Origin: an uncultured Prevotella sp.
Lineage (GTDB): Bacteria > Bacteroidota > Bacteroidia > Bacteroidales > Bacteroidaceae
DNA: 57,830 bases
Assembly (NCBI GenBank): GCA_945830055.1
Contig: CALZXH010000005.1
Span: 1 to 57,830 of the forward strand
Direction: 5' to 3'
Position numbers and translations under genes: made by a program. The notes under the pieces were generated by a model, which saw only the letters and a list, made by a program, of their open reading frames with translations, did no database searches and was not told where the DNA came from. Position 1 is the first letter of the stretch; each line of letters opens with the position of its first letter. Shown in pieces: positions 49,853 to 57,113 of this stretch.

Positions 49853-51024
49853 ACAAACCTTGCTCCATCGTCCGGCTTCACCCAGAACACCTTGAAGGTC
49901 TCGGTATATTCGGGATATTCCGCCAGATATTTTTCAGTCAGTTCCTTTTCTATCTCCTCCTTGTATTTCGGGTCCACCAGGGCGATCACCGCCCCTTTGA
50001 ATCCCGCTCCCGAGAACCTGCCTCCATACACACCCTGCAGCGGCCGCATGATATTGTAGATGCTTATCAGCTCGCGGCTGCCACATTCGTAGTTATGGAT
50101 AGAGCTTTCGCAGGAGTCGAACGACAGTTTGCCGAACAGCTGCAGGTTGCCGCTCTCCCACGCCGTCACGCCCTGTCTCACTCGGCGGTATTCCGAGTAG
50201 AAATGCTCTGCACGCCGGGCGAAGCGCAGGGGCATCATGTCGCGTGTCTTGTCGTAGGTCTCTTTGGGGATGTCGCGCAGGAAAGTCTTGTCGAATGTCT
50301 TCAGCGGCTGGTTCTGGTAGGCCAGCATGTTCCATGCCGCCGTCTTGCATTCATATACGCGCAGGTTGTAGTCGGAGTTCACCAGCGAGCGTGTCAGTCC
50401 GCTGAAGAAGATGCCGATTTCGAACAGATCCTCCAGCCCTTCCCCCTGCGATACGGAGGCTGCTTGCGGTTTTCTGCCGAAGGGGATGATGCGCCACTCG
50501 TTGCTGTCACAGTCCAGGAACAGCAATCCATTTTTCTTGCCGAGGGCGATACACGCCTGATCGAGCAGACCGTTGTTCAGTCCTATATATTCGCGCTCCG
50601 CCTCCGAGGCTATCTGCACCACCTCAAACGGTCTCAGGGTGATGCCGTTGGCCTTGGCAAAAGCCATCACATACGCGATGAGCACCGCCGCCGACGAAGA
50701 CAGTCCGCCCACGGGCAGGGAGCCTTGGATCACTCCGTCGATGCCCCTTTGCAGGTCAAACCGTTTTTTCAGGGCATATTTGGCACCCCGGGCATAGTCA
50801 CCCCAGTGTTTCTCTCTCACCTCGGAACGCCTGCCGAGGTCAAATTCCACCTCCCCTTCAAAGGAGAGAGAGGTAAGATGCACCTTCGAATCATCTCTGA
50901 CGTTGAACCAAAGGTCAACGCCTTTGTTGATGGCGAAGCCCGTCACGATGCCATGCTGGTGGTCCACATGGGCTCCCAGCGGACACACGCGGTAGGGCGA
51001 GAAAATATGATACTGCCAGTTCAT
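49849..51024 (-). CDS. GHMP sugar kinase, galacturonokinase-like
   Basis: 391 aa. Motif 1 FSPYRVCPLGAHVDHQHG, motif 2 VGGLSSSAAVLIAY (ATP-binding), motif 3 GVYGGRFSGAGFKGAVI. Several blocks (RVCPLGAHVDHQ, WGDYARGAKYAL, YNLRVYECKTAA, RRAEHFYSEYRRV, TAWESGNLQLFGKL) look more like plant galacturonokinase than like GalK. It would make a sugar-1-phosphate, probably GalA-1-P (inference); a neutral sugar such as galactose or arabinose cannot be excluded. ATG at 51024. Confidence 0.85.
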   Translation of the reverse strand: MNWQYHIFSPYRVCPLGAHVDHQHGIVTGFAINKGVDLWFNVRDDSKVHLTSLSFEGEVEFDLGRRSEVREKHWGDYARGAKYALKKRFDLQRGIDGVIQGSLPVGGLSSSAAVLIAYVMAFAKANGITLRPFEVVQIASEAEREYIGLNNGLLDQACIALGKKNGLLFLDCDSNEWRIIPFGRKPQAASVSQGEGLEDLFEIGIFFSGLTRSLVNSDYNLRVYECKTAAWNMLAYQNQPLKTFDKTFLRDIPKETYDKTRDMMPLRFARRAEHFYSEYRRVRQGVTAWESGNLQLFGKLSFDSCESSIHNYECGSRELISIYNIMRPLQGVYGGRFSGAGFKGAVIALVDPKYKEEIEKELTEKYLAEYPEYTETFKVFWVKPDDGARFV

Positions 51025-51058
51025 TGCATTACGTATTATTGTTTCTTGGTGCCGCGGT

Positions 51059-51721
51059 TCAGTACAGCTCCACGTCGATGCTGAAGGGGCTGTCAAAGTC
51101 TTTCAGACACTGGTGCTTCAGGTCTTTCTCGCTGAGCAGGGCCTTATCGGTAGGGATATGCCAGTCGATGCCCAGCGATTCGTCCTTGATGCTGATGCCG
51201 CCGTCGGCCTGTGGCGCATAGAAGTTGTCGCACTTATATTGGAACACGGCTGTCTCGCTGAGCACGGCAAAGCCATGGGCGAATCCCCGGGGAACGAAGA
51301 ACTGTAAGCCCACCAGGGTAGAGAGCTGCCCGCCATAGGCAGCAGAATGCTTTTTCTCCCACTCTTCGGCTATCCTCACCCCCTCTTCGTCGCGCCCTGT
51401 CAGGAGACAGGACACATGCTGTCCGTAGGTAGGCGACCCCTTGCGTATGTCCACCGCCACATCGAGCACGGCACCGCGCACGCATCTTACAAGCTTGCTT
51501 TGGGTAAATGGCGGGCGCTGGAAGTGCAGTCCCCTCATCACGCCGTAGCTGGACATGCTCTCGTTGTCCTGCACAAAGTTCACGCTATGCCCCAGCAGAG
51601 GCGTTACCTTCTCGTCAAACTCCCGCTGGGAGAAACTCTCAAAGAAATAGCCTCGGGCATCGTTAAACACTCTTGGCTCTATGACAACTACGCCTTTGAT
51701 GGCTGTCTGGATGATGTTCAT
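51059..51721 (-). CDS. rmlC: dTDP-4-dehydrorhamnose 3,5-epimerase
   Basis: 220-aa cupin enzyme of dTDP-L-rhamnose synthesis. Typical blocks: ARGYFFESFSQREFD, NESMSSYGVMRGLHFQRPPFTQSKLVRCVRGAVLDVAVDIRKGSPTYG (catalytic His and substrate Arg), FVPRGFAHGFAVLSETAVFQYKCDNFYAP (the Tyr). RmlA, B and D are not here. It leads the operon to the kinase. Confidence 0.93.
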   Translation of the reverse strand: MNIIQTAIKGVVVIEPRVFNDARGYFFESFSQREFDEKVTPLLGHSVNFVQDNESMSSYGVMRGLHFQRPPFTQSKLVRCVRGAVLDVAVDIRKGSPTYGQHVSCLLTGRDEEGVRIAEEWEKKHSAAYGGQLSTLVGLQFFVPRGFAHGFAVLSETAVFQYKCDNFYAPQADGGISIKDESLGIDWHIPTDKALLSEKDLKHQCLKDFDSPFSIDVELY

Positions 51722-51816
51722 GTATTTTGGTTATTATGAATGGTCAGAATTGAATATTTACCATGGCTTTTCACTTCCCCATCTTTCATATAGGGGGGAA
51801 AAGGCGGCTAATCCAG

Positions 51817-51842
51817 TTGCAAAAGTATGAAAACTTTTGCAA
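51817..51842 (-). promoter_or_regulatory. Inverted repeat over the rmlC -7 box
   Basis: TTGCAAAAGT and ACTTTTGCAA (10-bp perfect arms, 6-nt spacer) contain a minus-strand TACTTTTG (51827-51820), a TAnnTTTG match, 99 bp before rmlC. The interval 51722-51920 shows no other feature. Confidence 0.55.
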
Positions 51843-51920
51843 ACCACCTAACGATTTCCTTATAATAGTCTTTGACAAATCAAAAATCAGCAGGATGATG
51901 TGGCTGTGTGTGTGGTTTTT

Positions 51921-52058
51921 AGGCACGGATTTTTTTGGCACGGAAGATTTTTTTTGGCACGGATTACACGGATTACACGGATTACACGGATTTTTAAGGC
52001 TTCGCCTCTTACTGTTTAAGGCGCAGCCTTTTACTGTTTAAGGTTCGTAGAACCTATT
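51921..52058. repeat. Repeat block A: GGCACGGA/GGATTACAC repeats plus three tandem hairpin units
   Basis: Positions 51921-51990 hold three AGGCACGGA copies and GGATTACAC tandem copies. Positions 51993-52058 hold three 22-bp units (51993-52014, 52015-52036, 52037-52058) each starting TTTAAGG and containing a short hairpin (GGC..GCC or AGGTTC..GAACCT). The M15 stop codon lies inside the third unit. Confidence 0.8.
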
Positions 52059-52503
52059 CCTTTTTAAAGGCGCTGATTACTTGCTGGCGGTTCTTCCCGG
52101 CATCTGCCTTGCAGCTCACGTGGAGCCAGTGGATGCCGTTGCGGTCGTGCTCCAGGATGAGCTGGTCGAAGCGGGTGTTGTCCATCAGCCAGCGCATCCA
52201 TTCGCGCGCTTTTGCCACGGAGGGGATGCTGAGGTCGGCAGCCTCGCCCACCAGATGCTGACTGTTTGCCACGCCGCCTATCGCGTTGTTGAGCGCCTTG
52301 CAGCGGTAGCCGCTGGTCACCACGATGGGTCTGCCGACATGCTCGCGCAGGGGTTCCAGCACTTCGGCGCAAAGATTAGCGAGGTTACGGGTTACGGTTA
52401 CGCCCTGGGCTGTTGTGGGGTCCACGGAGTTGTCGAGGCCCAGGCTCTCGGCGGTGGATGAGCGGGTAAACTCCCGCAGACTGAAATGTTCTGATAGTTT
52501 CAT
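52054..52503 (-). CDS. M15-family peptidoglycan peptidase (endolysin-like)
   Basis: 149 aa, no signal peptide. The peptidase_M15-type zinc site is His83-x6-Asp90 (SQHLVGEAADL) and His128 (HWLHVS), with catalytic Glu118 (LILEHD). SGYRCKALNNAIGG precedes it, as in phage L-alanyl-D-glutamate or D-Ala-type peptidases. The lack of a signal peptide fits a cytoplasmic endolysin that needs help to reach the wall. Seven bp separate it from the spanin-like gene. Confidence 0.85.
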   Translation of the reverse strand: MKLSEHFSLREFTRSSTAESLGLDNSVDPTTAQGVTVTRNLANLCAEVLEPLREHVGRPIVVTSGYRCKALNNAIGGVANSQHLVGEAADLSIPSVAKAREWMRWLMDNTRFDQLILEHDRNGIHWLHVSCKADAGKNRQQVISAFKKE

Positions 52504-52509
52504 ATTGTT

Positions 52510-52911
52510 TTAAGATTTTAAGACTTTAAGGTTTCTCAATAGAATGGCGAGTAGTAGGAGCAAGGCTGTCCAGTTAAGGACCTGGCTCCACCAGGGGATG
52601 CGCTCCACCTCCTTCGTCACCTCCACCGTCTGTATGACGGGTACGGAGTCCGTGCGCGATTTGTAGATGGTGTCGCGCAGCAGACGGTAGCGGTATTCCA
52701 CCAAGCGGTCGTGGACAAAAACGGTGTCCTTAGAACGGTCGAGCAGGCGGTCATGGCTCACAAAGACGCTGTCGTATGCCAGCCTGTTCAGATAGATGGT
52801 GTCGCGGGTCTGGTGCTCCGCCACTTGGACTGCCTGCCGGGTGGCGCACCCTTGAAGCAGGGTGAACGCCACGGCGAGCAAAATGAGCAAGAGGATAAAT
52901 TTTGTTTTCAT
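52510..52911 (-). CDS. Lipoprotein with C-terminal membrane anchor (unimolecular-spanin-like)
   Basis: 133 aa. An N-terminal lipobox (LLQGC, Cys22) would attach it to the outer membrane; a C-terminal helix (about 111-125, VLNWTALLLLLAILL) with a basic tail (RNLKVLKS) would sit in the inner membrane. The middle is a repeated D-T/S-(I/V)-(Y/F) pattern (RDTIYLNRLAYDSVFVSHDRLL, DTVFVHDRLVEYRYRLLRDTIY). This is the topology of phage u-spanins such as that of T1, which fuse the membranes at lysis. Homologous proteins occur beside amidases in Bacteroides islands (from memory). Confidence 0.65.
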   Translation of the reverse strand: MKTKFILLLILLAVAFTLLQGCATRQAVQVAEHQTRDTIYLNRLAYDSVFVSHDRLLDRSKDTVFVHDRLVEYRYRLLRDTIYKSRTDSVPVIQTVEVTKEVERIPWWSQVLNWTALLLLLAILLRNLKVLKS

Positions 52912-52934
52912 GATGGTTTGGGGCTTCTATTTTT

Positions 52935-53092
52935 AGGCACGGATTACACGGATTACACGGTTTTTTTGGGCTCAGATAGACCTTTCGGGGCGAAACAAGT
53001 TTCGCACACGGCTATTTTGTTCGATAATACTGGAGGGTACGGCTTTTTAAGGCTTGCCTATTACTCTTTAAGGTTCGCAGAACCTGTTACTA
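52935..53092. repeat. Repeat block B, related to block A
   Basis: AGGCACGGATTACACGGATTACACGG at the start; after 85 bp of unrelated sequence come two TTTAAGG units (53046-53066 and 53067-53092), the second with AGGTTC/GAACCT and containing the stop of the DUF5675-like gene. The order is the same as in block A: gene stop, hairpins, then GGATTACAC copies, read on the minus strand. Confidence 0.75.
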
Positions 53093-53548
53093 TTCATCCC
53101 CCCCCCAATGCCTGATGGGCTTGCCCTTTTTCATGCCTCTTTCGCTGATGAAGAGCGTGATAGGCTCATGGCGCTTCTCAGCTTTTTCGAGGCGGTCGAA
53201 GAGGCGCGTATATACCTCCACGCCCTTTTTCAAGGCGCCGGGGATGAGCAGCTCACCTAAGCAGATGGCTTGTAGTTTGCGTGCCGTGCGGTACGAGCCA
53301 TCGGGGTGGAAACGGGCAAGTATCGGCGGGCGACCTGTCTTGGGGGGCGAGGTGGCATTCTCTGGCAGGGTGATGACGATACGGCGGCTGTGGTCGCTGG
53401 CCGATGACAGGTGTACGCCGTAGGCACCTGGGGGCAGCATGGTCAGGGTGTTTTCTACGGTCTGCACACACCTTTTCTCTTGGTTGATACGGAGCATGCC
53501 CATGGTATATAGGCTGGTGCTGTGATTGCGATGGATAGTCAGTTTCAT
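53090..53548 (-). CDS. DUF5675-like protein with a G9 tract at its end
   Basis: 152 aa. MKLTIHRNHSTSLYTMGMLRI, CVQTVENTLTMLPPGAYGVHLSS and RPPILARFHPDG resemble DUF5675 proteins of phages and lysis modules (assignment from pattern only). The last codons contain nine Gs in a row on the minus strand (53098-53106): Trp-Gly-Gly-Asp-Glu. No signal peptide. It lies between the primase-like gene and block B. Confidence 0.65.
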   Translation of the reverse strand: MKLTIHRNHSTSLYTMGMLRINQEKRCVQTVENTLTMLPPGAYGVHLSSASDHSRRIVITLPENATSPPKTGRPPILARFHPDGSYRTARKLQAICLGELLIPGALKKGVEVYTRLFDRLEKAEKRHEPITLFISERGMKKGKPIRHWGGDE

Positions 53549-53568
53549 AAGTGTGATAGTTTTTGGGG

Positions 53569-54501
53569 TTAGACGGTGGTTTGCCTTTCCGCCCAGTATT
53601 GGGCATAGTCCTTGCAGCCCGGGGGCAGCCTGTGGCGCAGGATGCTCGATCGGAGTTCGTTGGCAAGTCCTACCAGTTGCAGGTAGAGTTGCTCTCCGGG
53701 GATGTCGGCATCGGGATAGATATGCAGGTTCAGCGGTCCGTGACTTGCCACATATTGATGCAGTATTCGCCGGTCCTCCCTGCCAAGCAGTGTGGCACTG
53801 GGTATGGCAATAGCCTTGTGCCCGCTGGAGAGCATGGCCCAGCAGTCGCTTGCCCCCTCGGTAATGAACAGAGGCTCGCCCTGTGTCAGGCGCTGCAGCA
53901 CGGGCAGGTTGTAGATGCCGCAGTGGCTGCCCTTGGGAAAGCGGAACCGGGGCTTTCCGCTCCTGCCCCCGTCCAGATTGCGGCTCTGCACGCCCACCAG
54001 TCTGCCTGCGGTGTCGAAGTAGGGTATCTGCAGCCACTGGGTGCCCTCCCTGTCGCGCCAGCTGCTCAGCCGGCACCAGCTTACCACACCGGGGTTCAGC
54101 CGGCGCTCGTCGAAGAGGAAGCGGCGTGCCGCCTCCGAGAGCCAGGGACGGTCGAAGCAGCGCTCGTATTTACGCGCGTCGAAGACGGCATTCTTGTCCT
54201 GCACCGGTTGCCGTTGGCAGCAAGCAATGTGGTGTGCCACGCTGTATTCACCGGCAAGCCACCGGCAGGCTTCGCCGAAGCTCATGTGCAGCTGGTTCAT
54301 CACCAGGTCGATGGTGTTTCCGTGCGCACCGCAGGCATAGCAGCGGTAGGTGTTGCGAGTCTGGCTGAAGGTGAGCGAGGGGTGGCTGTCTTCGTGAAAC
54401 GGACAGAGGCTTTTGTGGCGCCTTGGAGCGAGACCGAGCCTCTCGGCTACGGTCTCTATGGGCAGTTGGCGCAACTTTTCGATGTCATGTTTTTCAATCA
54501 T
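53569..54501 (-). CDS. CHC2 zinc-finger and Toprim protein (primase-like)
   Basis: 310 aa. A CHC2 zinc finger with Cys33, His36, Cys54 and Cys57 (LCPFHEDSHPSL, YRCYACGAHGN), followed by a middle domain and a Toprim domain: Glu215 in ITEGASD, Asp264 and Asp266 in YPDADIPGEQ. This is the layout of DnaG-type primases and of primases carried by mobile elements, though shorter than DnaG. It would prime replication together with the DUF3987-like protein encoded 20 bp upstream. Confidence 0.85.
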   Translation of the reverse strand: MIEKHDIEKLRQLPIETVAERLGLAPRRHKSLCPFHEDSHPSLTFSQTRNTYRCYACGAHGNTIDLVMNQLHMSFGEACRWLAGEYSVAHHIACCQRQPVQDKNAVFDARKYERCFDRPWLSEAARRFLFDERRLNPGVVSWCRLSSWRDREGTQWLQIPYFDTAGRLVGVQSRNLDGGRSGKPRFRFPKGSHCGIYNLPVLQRLTQGEPLFITEGASDCWAMLSSGHKAIAIPSATLLGREDRRILHQYVASHGPLNLHIYPDADIPGEQLYLQLVGLANELRSSILRHRLPPGCKDYAQYWAERQTTV

Positions 54502-54520
54502 GGTTCGTCAGTTTTCCGGT

Positions 54521-55864
54521 TCATTGCTTGGGGTAGTTTTTCTCGTAAATCTCCTCTGCCTCATCGGGCTGGTAGATGAGCCTTGCCTTGCGCCACTTGC
54601 CCAGGAACACGCGGCCGGGACTGAGTCCCTGTTTGGCGCATATCTCGTTGAGCTGGTCGCGCGAGAAGCGTTGCGGCATCTGGTCATACAGGCTCACCTT
54701 GGGCGCAGAGGCATCGTCGTCGTGCTTGTGCAGCTGGTCGTACTCCTTGCCCCACTGTGCCAGCAGTCCGTCCAGGATATACTGTGCCATGAAGCGGTAG
54801 AAGCTGATCACCTTTTTGCGGGCCTCCTCCTGTTCGCCCCAGAGGTGGTAGAGCAGGGTGGCCATGCGCCATGCCGATACGCTGGAGCGCTTGTAGAAGC
54901 AGTTGTGTGCCCTCGAACCGGTCTTGATTACCAGCTGGCGCTGCTCGTTGCACCATTTGCGCACAACGGGGTCTATCCATTCCATATCCACCATCTGTTC
55001 GGGCTGCAGCCGCTGGTCGTCGGTGTAGGTCTCCCTCATCAGCAGATTTACGGCTTCTTCCACCTCCTTGCGCTCCTCCGGGGTCTGCGAGCGGAATACG
55101 GGGGCATCCTCGCCCAGGGCATCCTCGTCGATGCGCGTCAGTATCTTGCGGGTGCAGTTGCCACCCTCGATGGCTCGCTTGTTGATGTATTCTGCCAGGG
55201 CGTTGTCGGTGCCGCAGAACAGCGAGCAGTAGATGATGTCCACATCGGCGTTGTAACTGGCGTCAGAGAGGGTATCAGAACCATACTCTGCGCCCAGGTC
55301 ATATGCCAGTCGGTCGAGCGTATTGAGGTCGGCAAAGGCTCTTTTGTTGCTCTCGGTCATGGTGGCGAGTTCTTCGTTGAAGAAGAAGAAGGTGAGCGGT
55401 TCCCCATAGCGCCTGATGAACATGTCGGCACGCTTCACCAGTTTGGCGCGGGTGATGGTCTGCAGCATCCGGCAGCAGGTGACGGGCTCCTCGGGCAGTG
55501 TCTTGTTCTTGCTGGCGGTGCGCTTCATGTCGGCATACGCCTGTTCTTTGCGCTTCTCCTCGCGGTCCATCTGCTTGAGCAGTCTCATTAGCTGACTGAC
55601 GATGGGTCGGGTAAACGACTTGCCGCTGCCGGGTTCGCCCAGCACCAGCAGTTGCAGCAGCAGGGCATGGGGCTGCAGGGGGTCGTACACATACTTGGCG
55701 CGCAGCCTTGTAGCGAGGGCGCAGAGGCATACGATGGCGGTGAGCACTGCTGCCTCCTTGAAGTTGTCGGGGGCGGTGTTCCAATAAACTCTTACCGCCG
55801 GCGGAAACACCGACGCACGTAGCCGTGCCGGTGTTCTGCCTTTCTTGTCGGCTGCTTGTTTCAT
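54521..55864 (-). CDS. DUF3987-like P-loop protein
   Basis: 447 aa. Walker A is GEPGSGKS (76-83); a Walker B-like strand FFFFNEELAT follows near 159-168; the NWTAPDNFKEAAVLTAIVCLCALATRLR-like beginning and the LLMRETYTDDQRLQ and WRMATLLYHLW regions resemble the DUF3987 family of mobile-element helicase-like proteins. Its start overlaps the upstream small gene by 4 bp. Confidence 0.75.
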   Translation of the reverse strand: MKQAADKKGRTPARLRASVFPPAVRVYWNTAPDNFKEAAVLTAIVCLCALATRLRAKYVYDPLQPHALLLQLLVLGEPGSGKSFTRPIVSQLMRLLKQMDREEKRKEQAYADMKRTASKNKTLPEEPVTCCRMLQTITRAKLVKRADMFIRRYGEPLTFFFFNEELATMTESNKRAFADLNTLDRLAYDLGAEYGSDTLSDASYNADVDIIYCSLFCGTDNALAEYINKRAIEGGNCTRKILTRIDEDALGEDAPVFRSQTPEERKEVEEAVNLLMRETYTDDQRLQPEQMVDMEWIDPVVRKWCNEQRQLVIKTGSRAHNCFYKRSSVSAWRMATLLYHLWGEQEEARKKVISFYRFMAQYILDGLLAQWGKEYDQLHKHDDDASAPKVSLYDQMPQRFSRDQLNEICAKQGLSPGRVFLGKWRKARLIYQPDEAEEIYEKNYPKQ

Positions 55865-56184
55865 GGGTGGGTGTTTATAAGTGCCTGAAGCAGTTCACGA
55901 TACACAGCCGCAGCCAGTCGCGTGGGGTCGGCAAGCTCGTCGCGGTCAATACTTTTCATGTTCACGTAGTAGCGCCCGTCCTTGCGCTTGGTCAGCGAGA
56001 GGTACAAGCCCTCGAAGAGCTTGGGATTGAGGGCGGGACGGCTCCGGCGCACCGATTCCTCAAACAGATACCAGTCATCGTCTATGAGCGACAGCACTCC
56101 GTTATAACTCTGTCCCTCTCTCAGGAGGGTCTCGTGTTGCATCACCGTTTTGAGGTTGGTGCACAATAAAAGGTTGGATTTCAT
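55861..56184 (-). CDS. Hypothetical protein, first gene of the accessory operon
   Basis: 107 aa, not recognised: MKSNLLLCTNLKTVMQHETLL, LIDDDWYLFEESVRRSRPALNPKLFEGLYLSLTKRKDGRYYVNMK and a helical end. Beta-rich and probably cytoplasmic. ATG at 56184 is chosen; a longer reading to 56286 has no support. Overlaps the DUF3987-like gene (ATGA). Confidence 0.65.
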   Translation of the reverse strand: MKSNLLLCTNLKTVMQHETLLREGQSYNGVLSLIDDDWYLFEESVRRSRPALNPKLFEGLYLSLTKRKDGRYYVNMKSIDRDELADPTRLAAAVYRELLQALINTHP

Positions 56185-56280
56185 ATTGTTCTTTTTTTGA
56201 GTTTCTGTCCGCTGCATCCAGACTCGGTCTTGGGCGCCATCTCGCCGTAGTCCTTCGTGCAGAGGGCTTCTATAAGAATA

Positions 56281-56317
56281 CTGCAAAAAACTTCTGCATA
56301 TATAAGTTTTTGTGCAG
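56281..56317. promoter_or_regulatory. Imperfect inverted repeat in the divergent control region
   Basis: CTGCAAAAAACTT (56281-56293) and AAGTTTTTGTGCAG (56304-56317) pair except for one bulge. The repeat lies between the minus operon and the plus genes, just upstream of the plus -7 box: a possible operator for both. Confidence 0.5.
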
Positions 56318-56326
56318 AAAATTTCT

Positions 56327-56334
56327 TACTTTTG
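56327..56334 (+). promoter_or_regulatory. -7 box (TACTTTTG) for the plus-strand pair
   Basis: TACTTTTG fits TAnnTTTG and is 98 bp before the start. A TTTG (56309-56312) 14 bp upstream is inside the right arm of the inverted repeat. Confidence 0.5.
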
Positions 56335-56432
56335 TAATACCGTCTGCCAGCACGGTGGCACAAACACACGACAAACACAGGCGAAGCGAGAGAAAGTATT
56401 TTTTTAAAAAAAAATAAGTAAAGCAGAAGAGT

Positions 56433-57113
56433 ATGCCGATATACGTTGATGAAGTGAGGGACTCTGTAATTCGGATTCAAGATGCAGAGAATCCCTTTAA
56501 AGAGATTGATGAGATCGTAAGTTATTGGGCGAAGAGACTTACGCCCACAGAGTTAAGCGATCATATCAGTACGTTGCAGTCAATGCTTAGAACAAAAGGT
56601 TTGCCTAAAGAGGCTATTTACGTGTGTTATACTTATTACAGTAAGGAAACCGGCTGGGGAATCCACAAATTGCCTGACACTGAGCCGGGCCAACCATGTA
56701 GCGCGCAAGCTGATCATCATGAAATCATCAGCCTAAAGTTTAAAACTCACGCGCAGGCGTTCAGACTGAGATTATACCAAGACACAAAGAACAACGAGTT
56801 GAATTGCAGTGTATTAGCCATGTTCTTGATGCGTTATCTGCAAAGCAAGGAGAAAAAGTCGTTGGCGCAGAGGGAGGCCGCCAAGAATAGCGTCATCGAC
56901 ATTATCAGTGAATTGCGTACACAGCCCTACCTGCCCAATGGACTGTTGGATTACATCAGCGACTTCGACGATGAGACAGTGCCCCAATACCATGCCAACA
57001 CCATCGTCATGAACCAGCACAACGACCACTATGTGGGCTATGTGGAACAGGGAGGAACGGGAGTCAATATCAACCAAAACGATTTGTCATTATGGAAGCA
57101 GAAGAGAAAATGA
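56433..57113 (+). CDS. Unknown accessory protein with a C-terminal Gly/Asn/His-rich motif
   Basis: 226 aa, not recognised. The N-terminal part is helical (IDEIVSYWAKRLTPTELSDHISTLQSMLR), then a beta-rich part (IYVCYTYYSKETGWGIHKLPD), another helical part (NELNCSVLAMFLMRYLQSKEKKSLAQREAAKNSVIDIIS), and a C-terminal motif at residues 195-214 (QHNDH, V-E, GG-G, IN). No signal peptide. The first third of the gene is A/T-richer than the rest. The gene overlaps the next by 22 bp. Confidence 0.65.
   Translation: MPIYVDEVRDSVIRIQDAENPFKEIDEIVSYWAKRLTPTELSDHISTLQSMLRTKGLPKEAIYVCYTYYSKETGWGIHKLPDTEPGQPCSAQADHHEIISLKFKTHAQAFRLRLYQDTKNNELNCSVLAMFLMRYLQSKEKKSLAQREAAKNSVIDIISELRTQPYLPNGLLDYISDFDDETVPQYHANTIVMNQHNDHYVGYVEQGGTGVNINQNDLSLWKQKRK

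Noticed and set aside
51921..53092. CRISPR array.
   Set aside because: Repeats are short, directly tandem or hairpin-only, without unique spacers of constant length and without cas genes.
53563..55591. Long plus-strand frames opposite the primase-like and DUF3987-like genes.
   Set aside because: The minus-strand proteins carry zinc-finger, Toprim and Walker motifs; the plus-strand readings have none.
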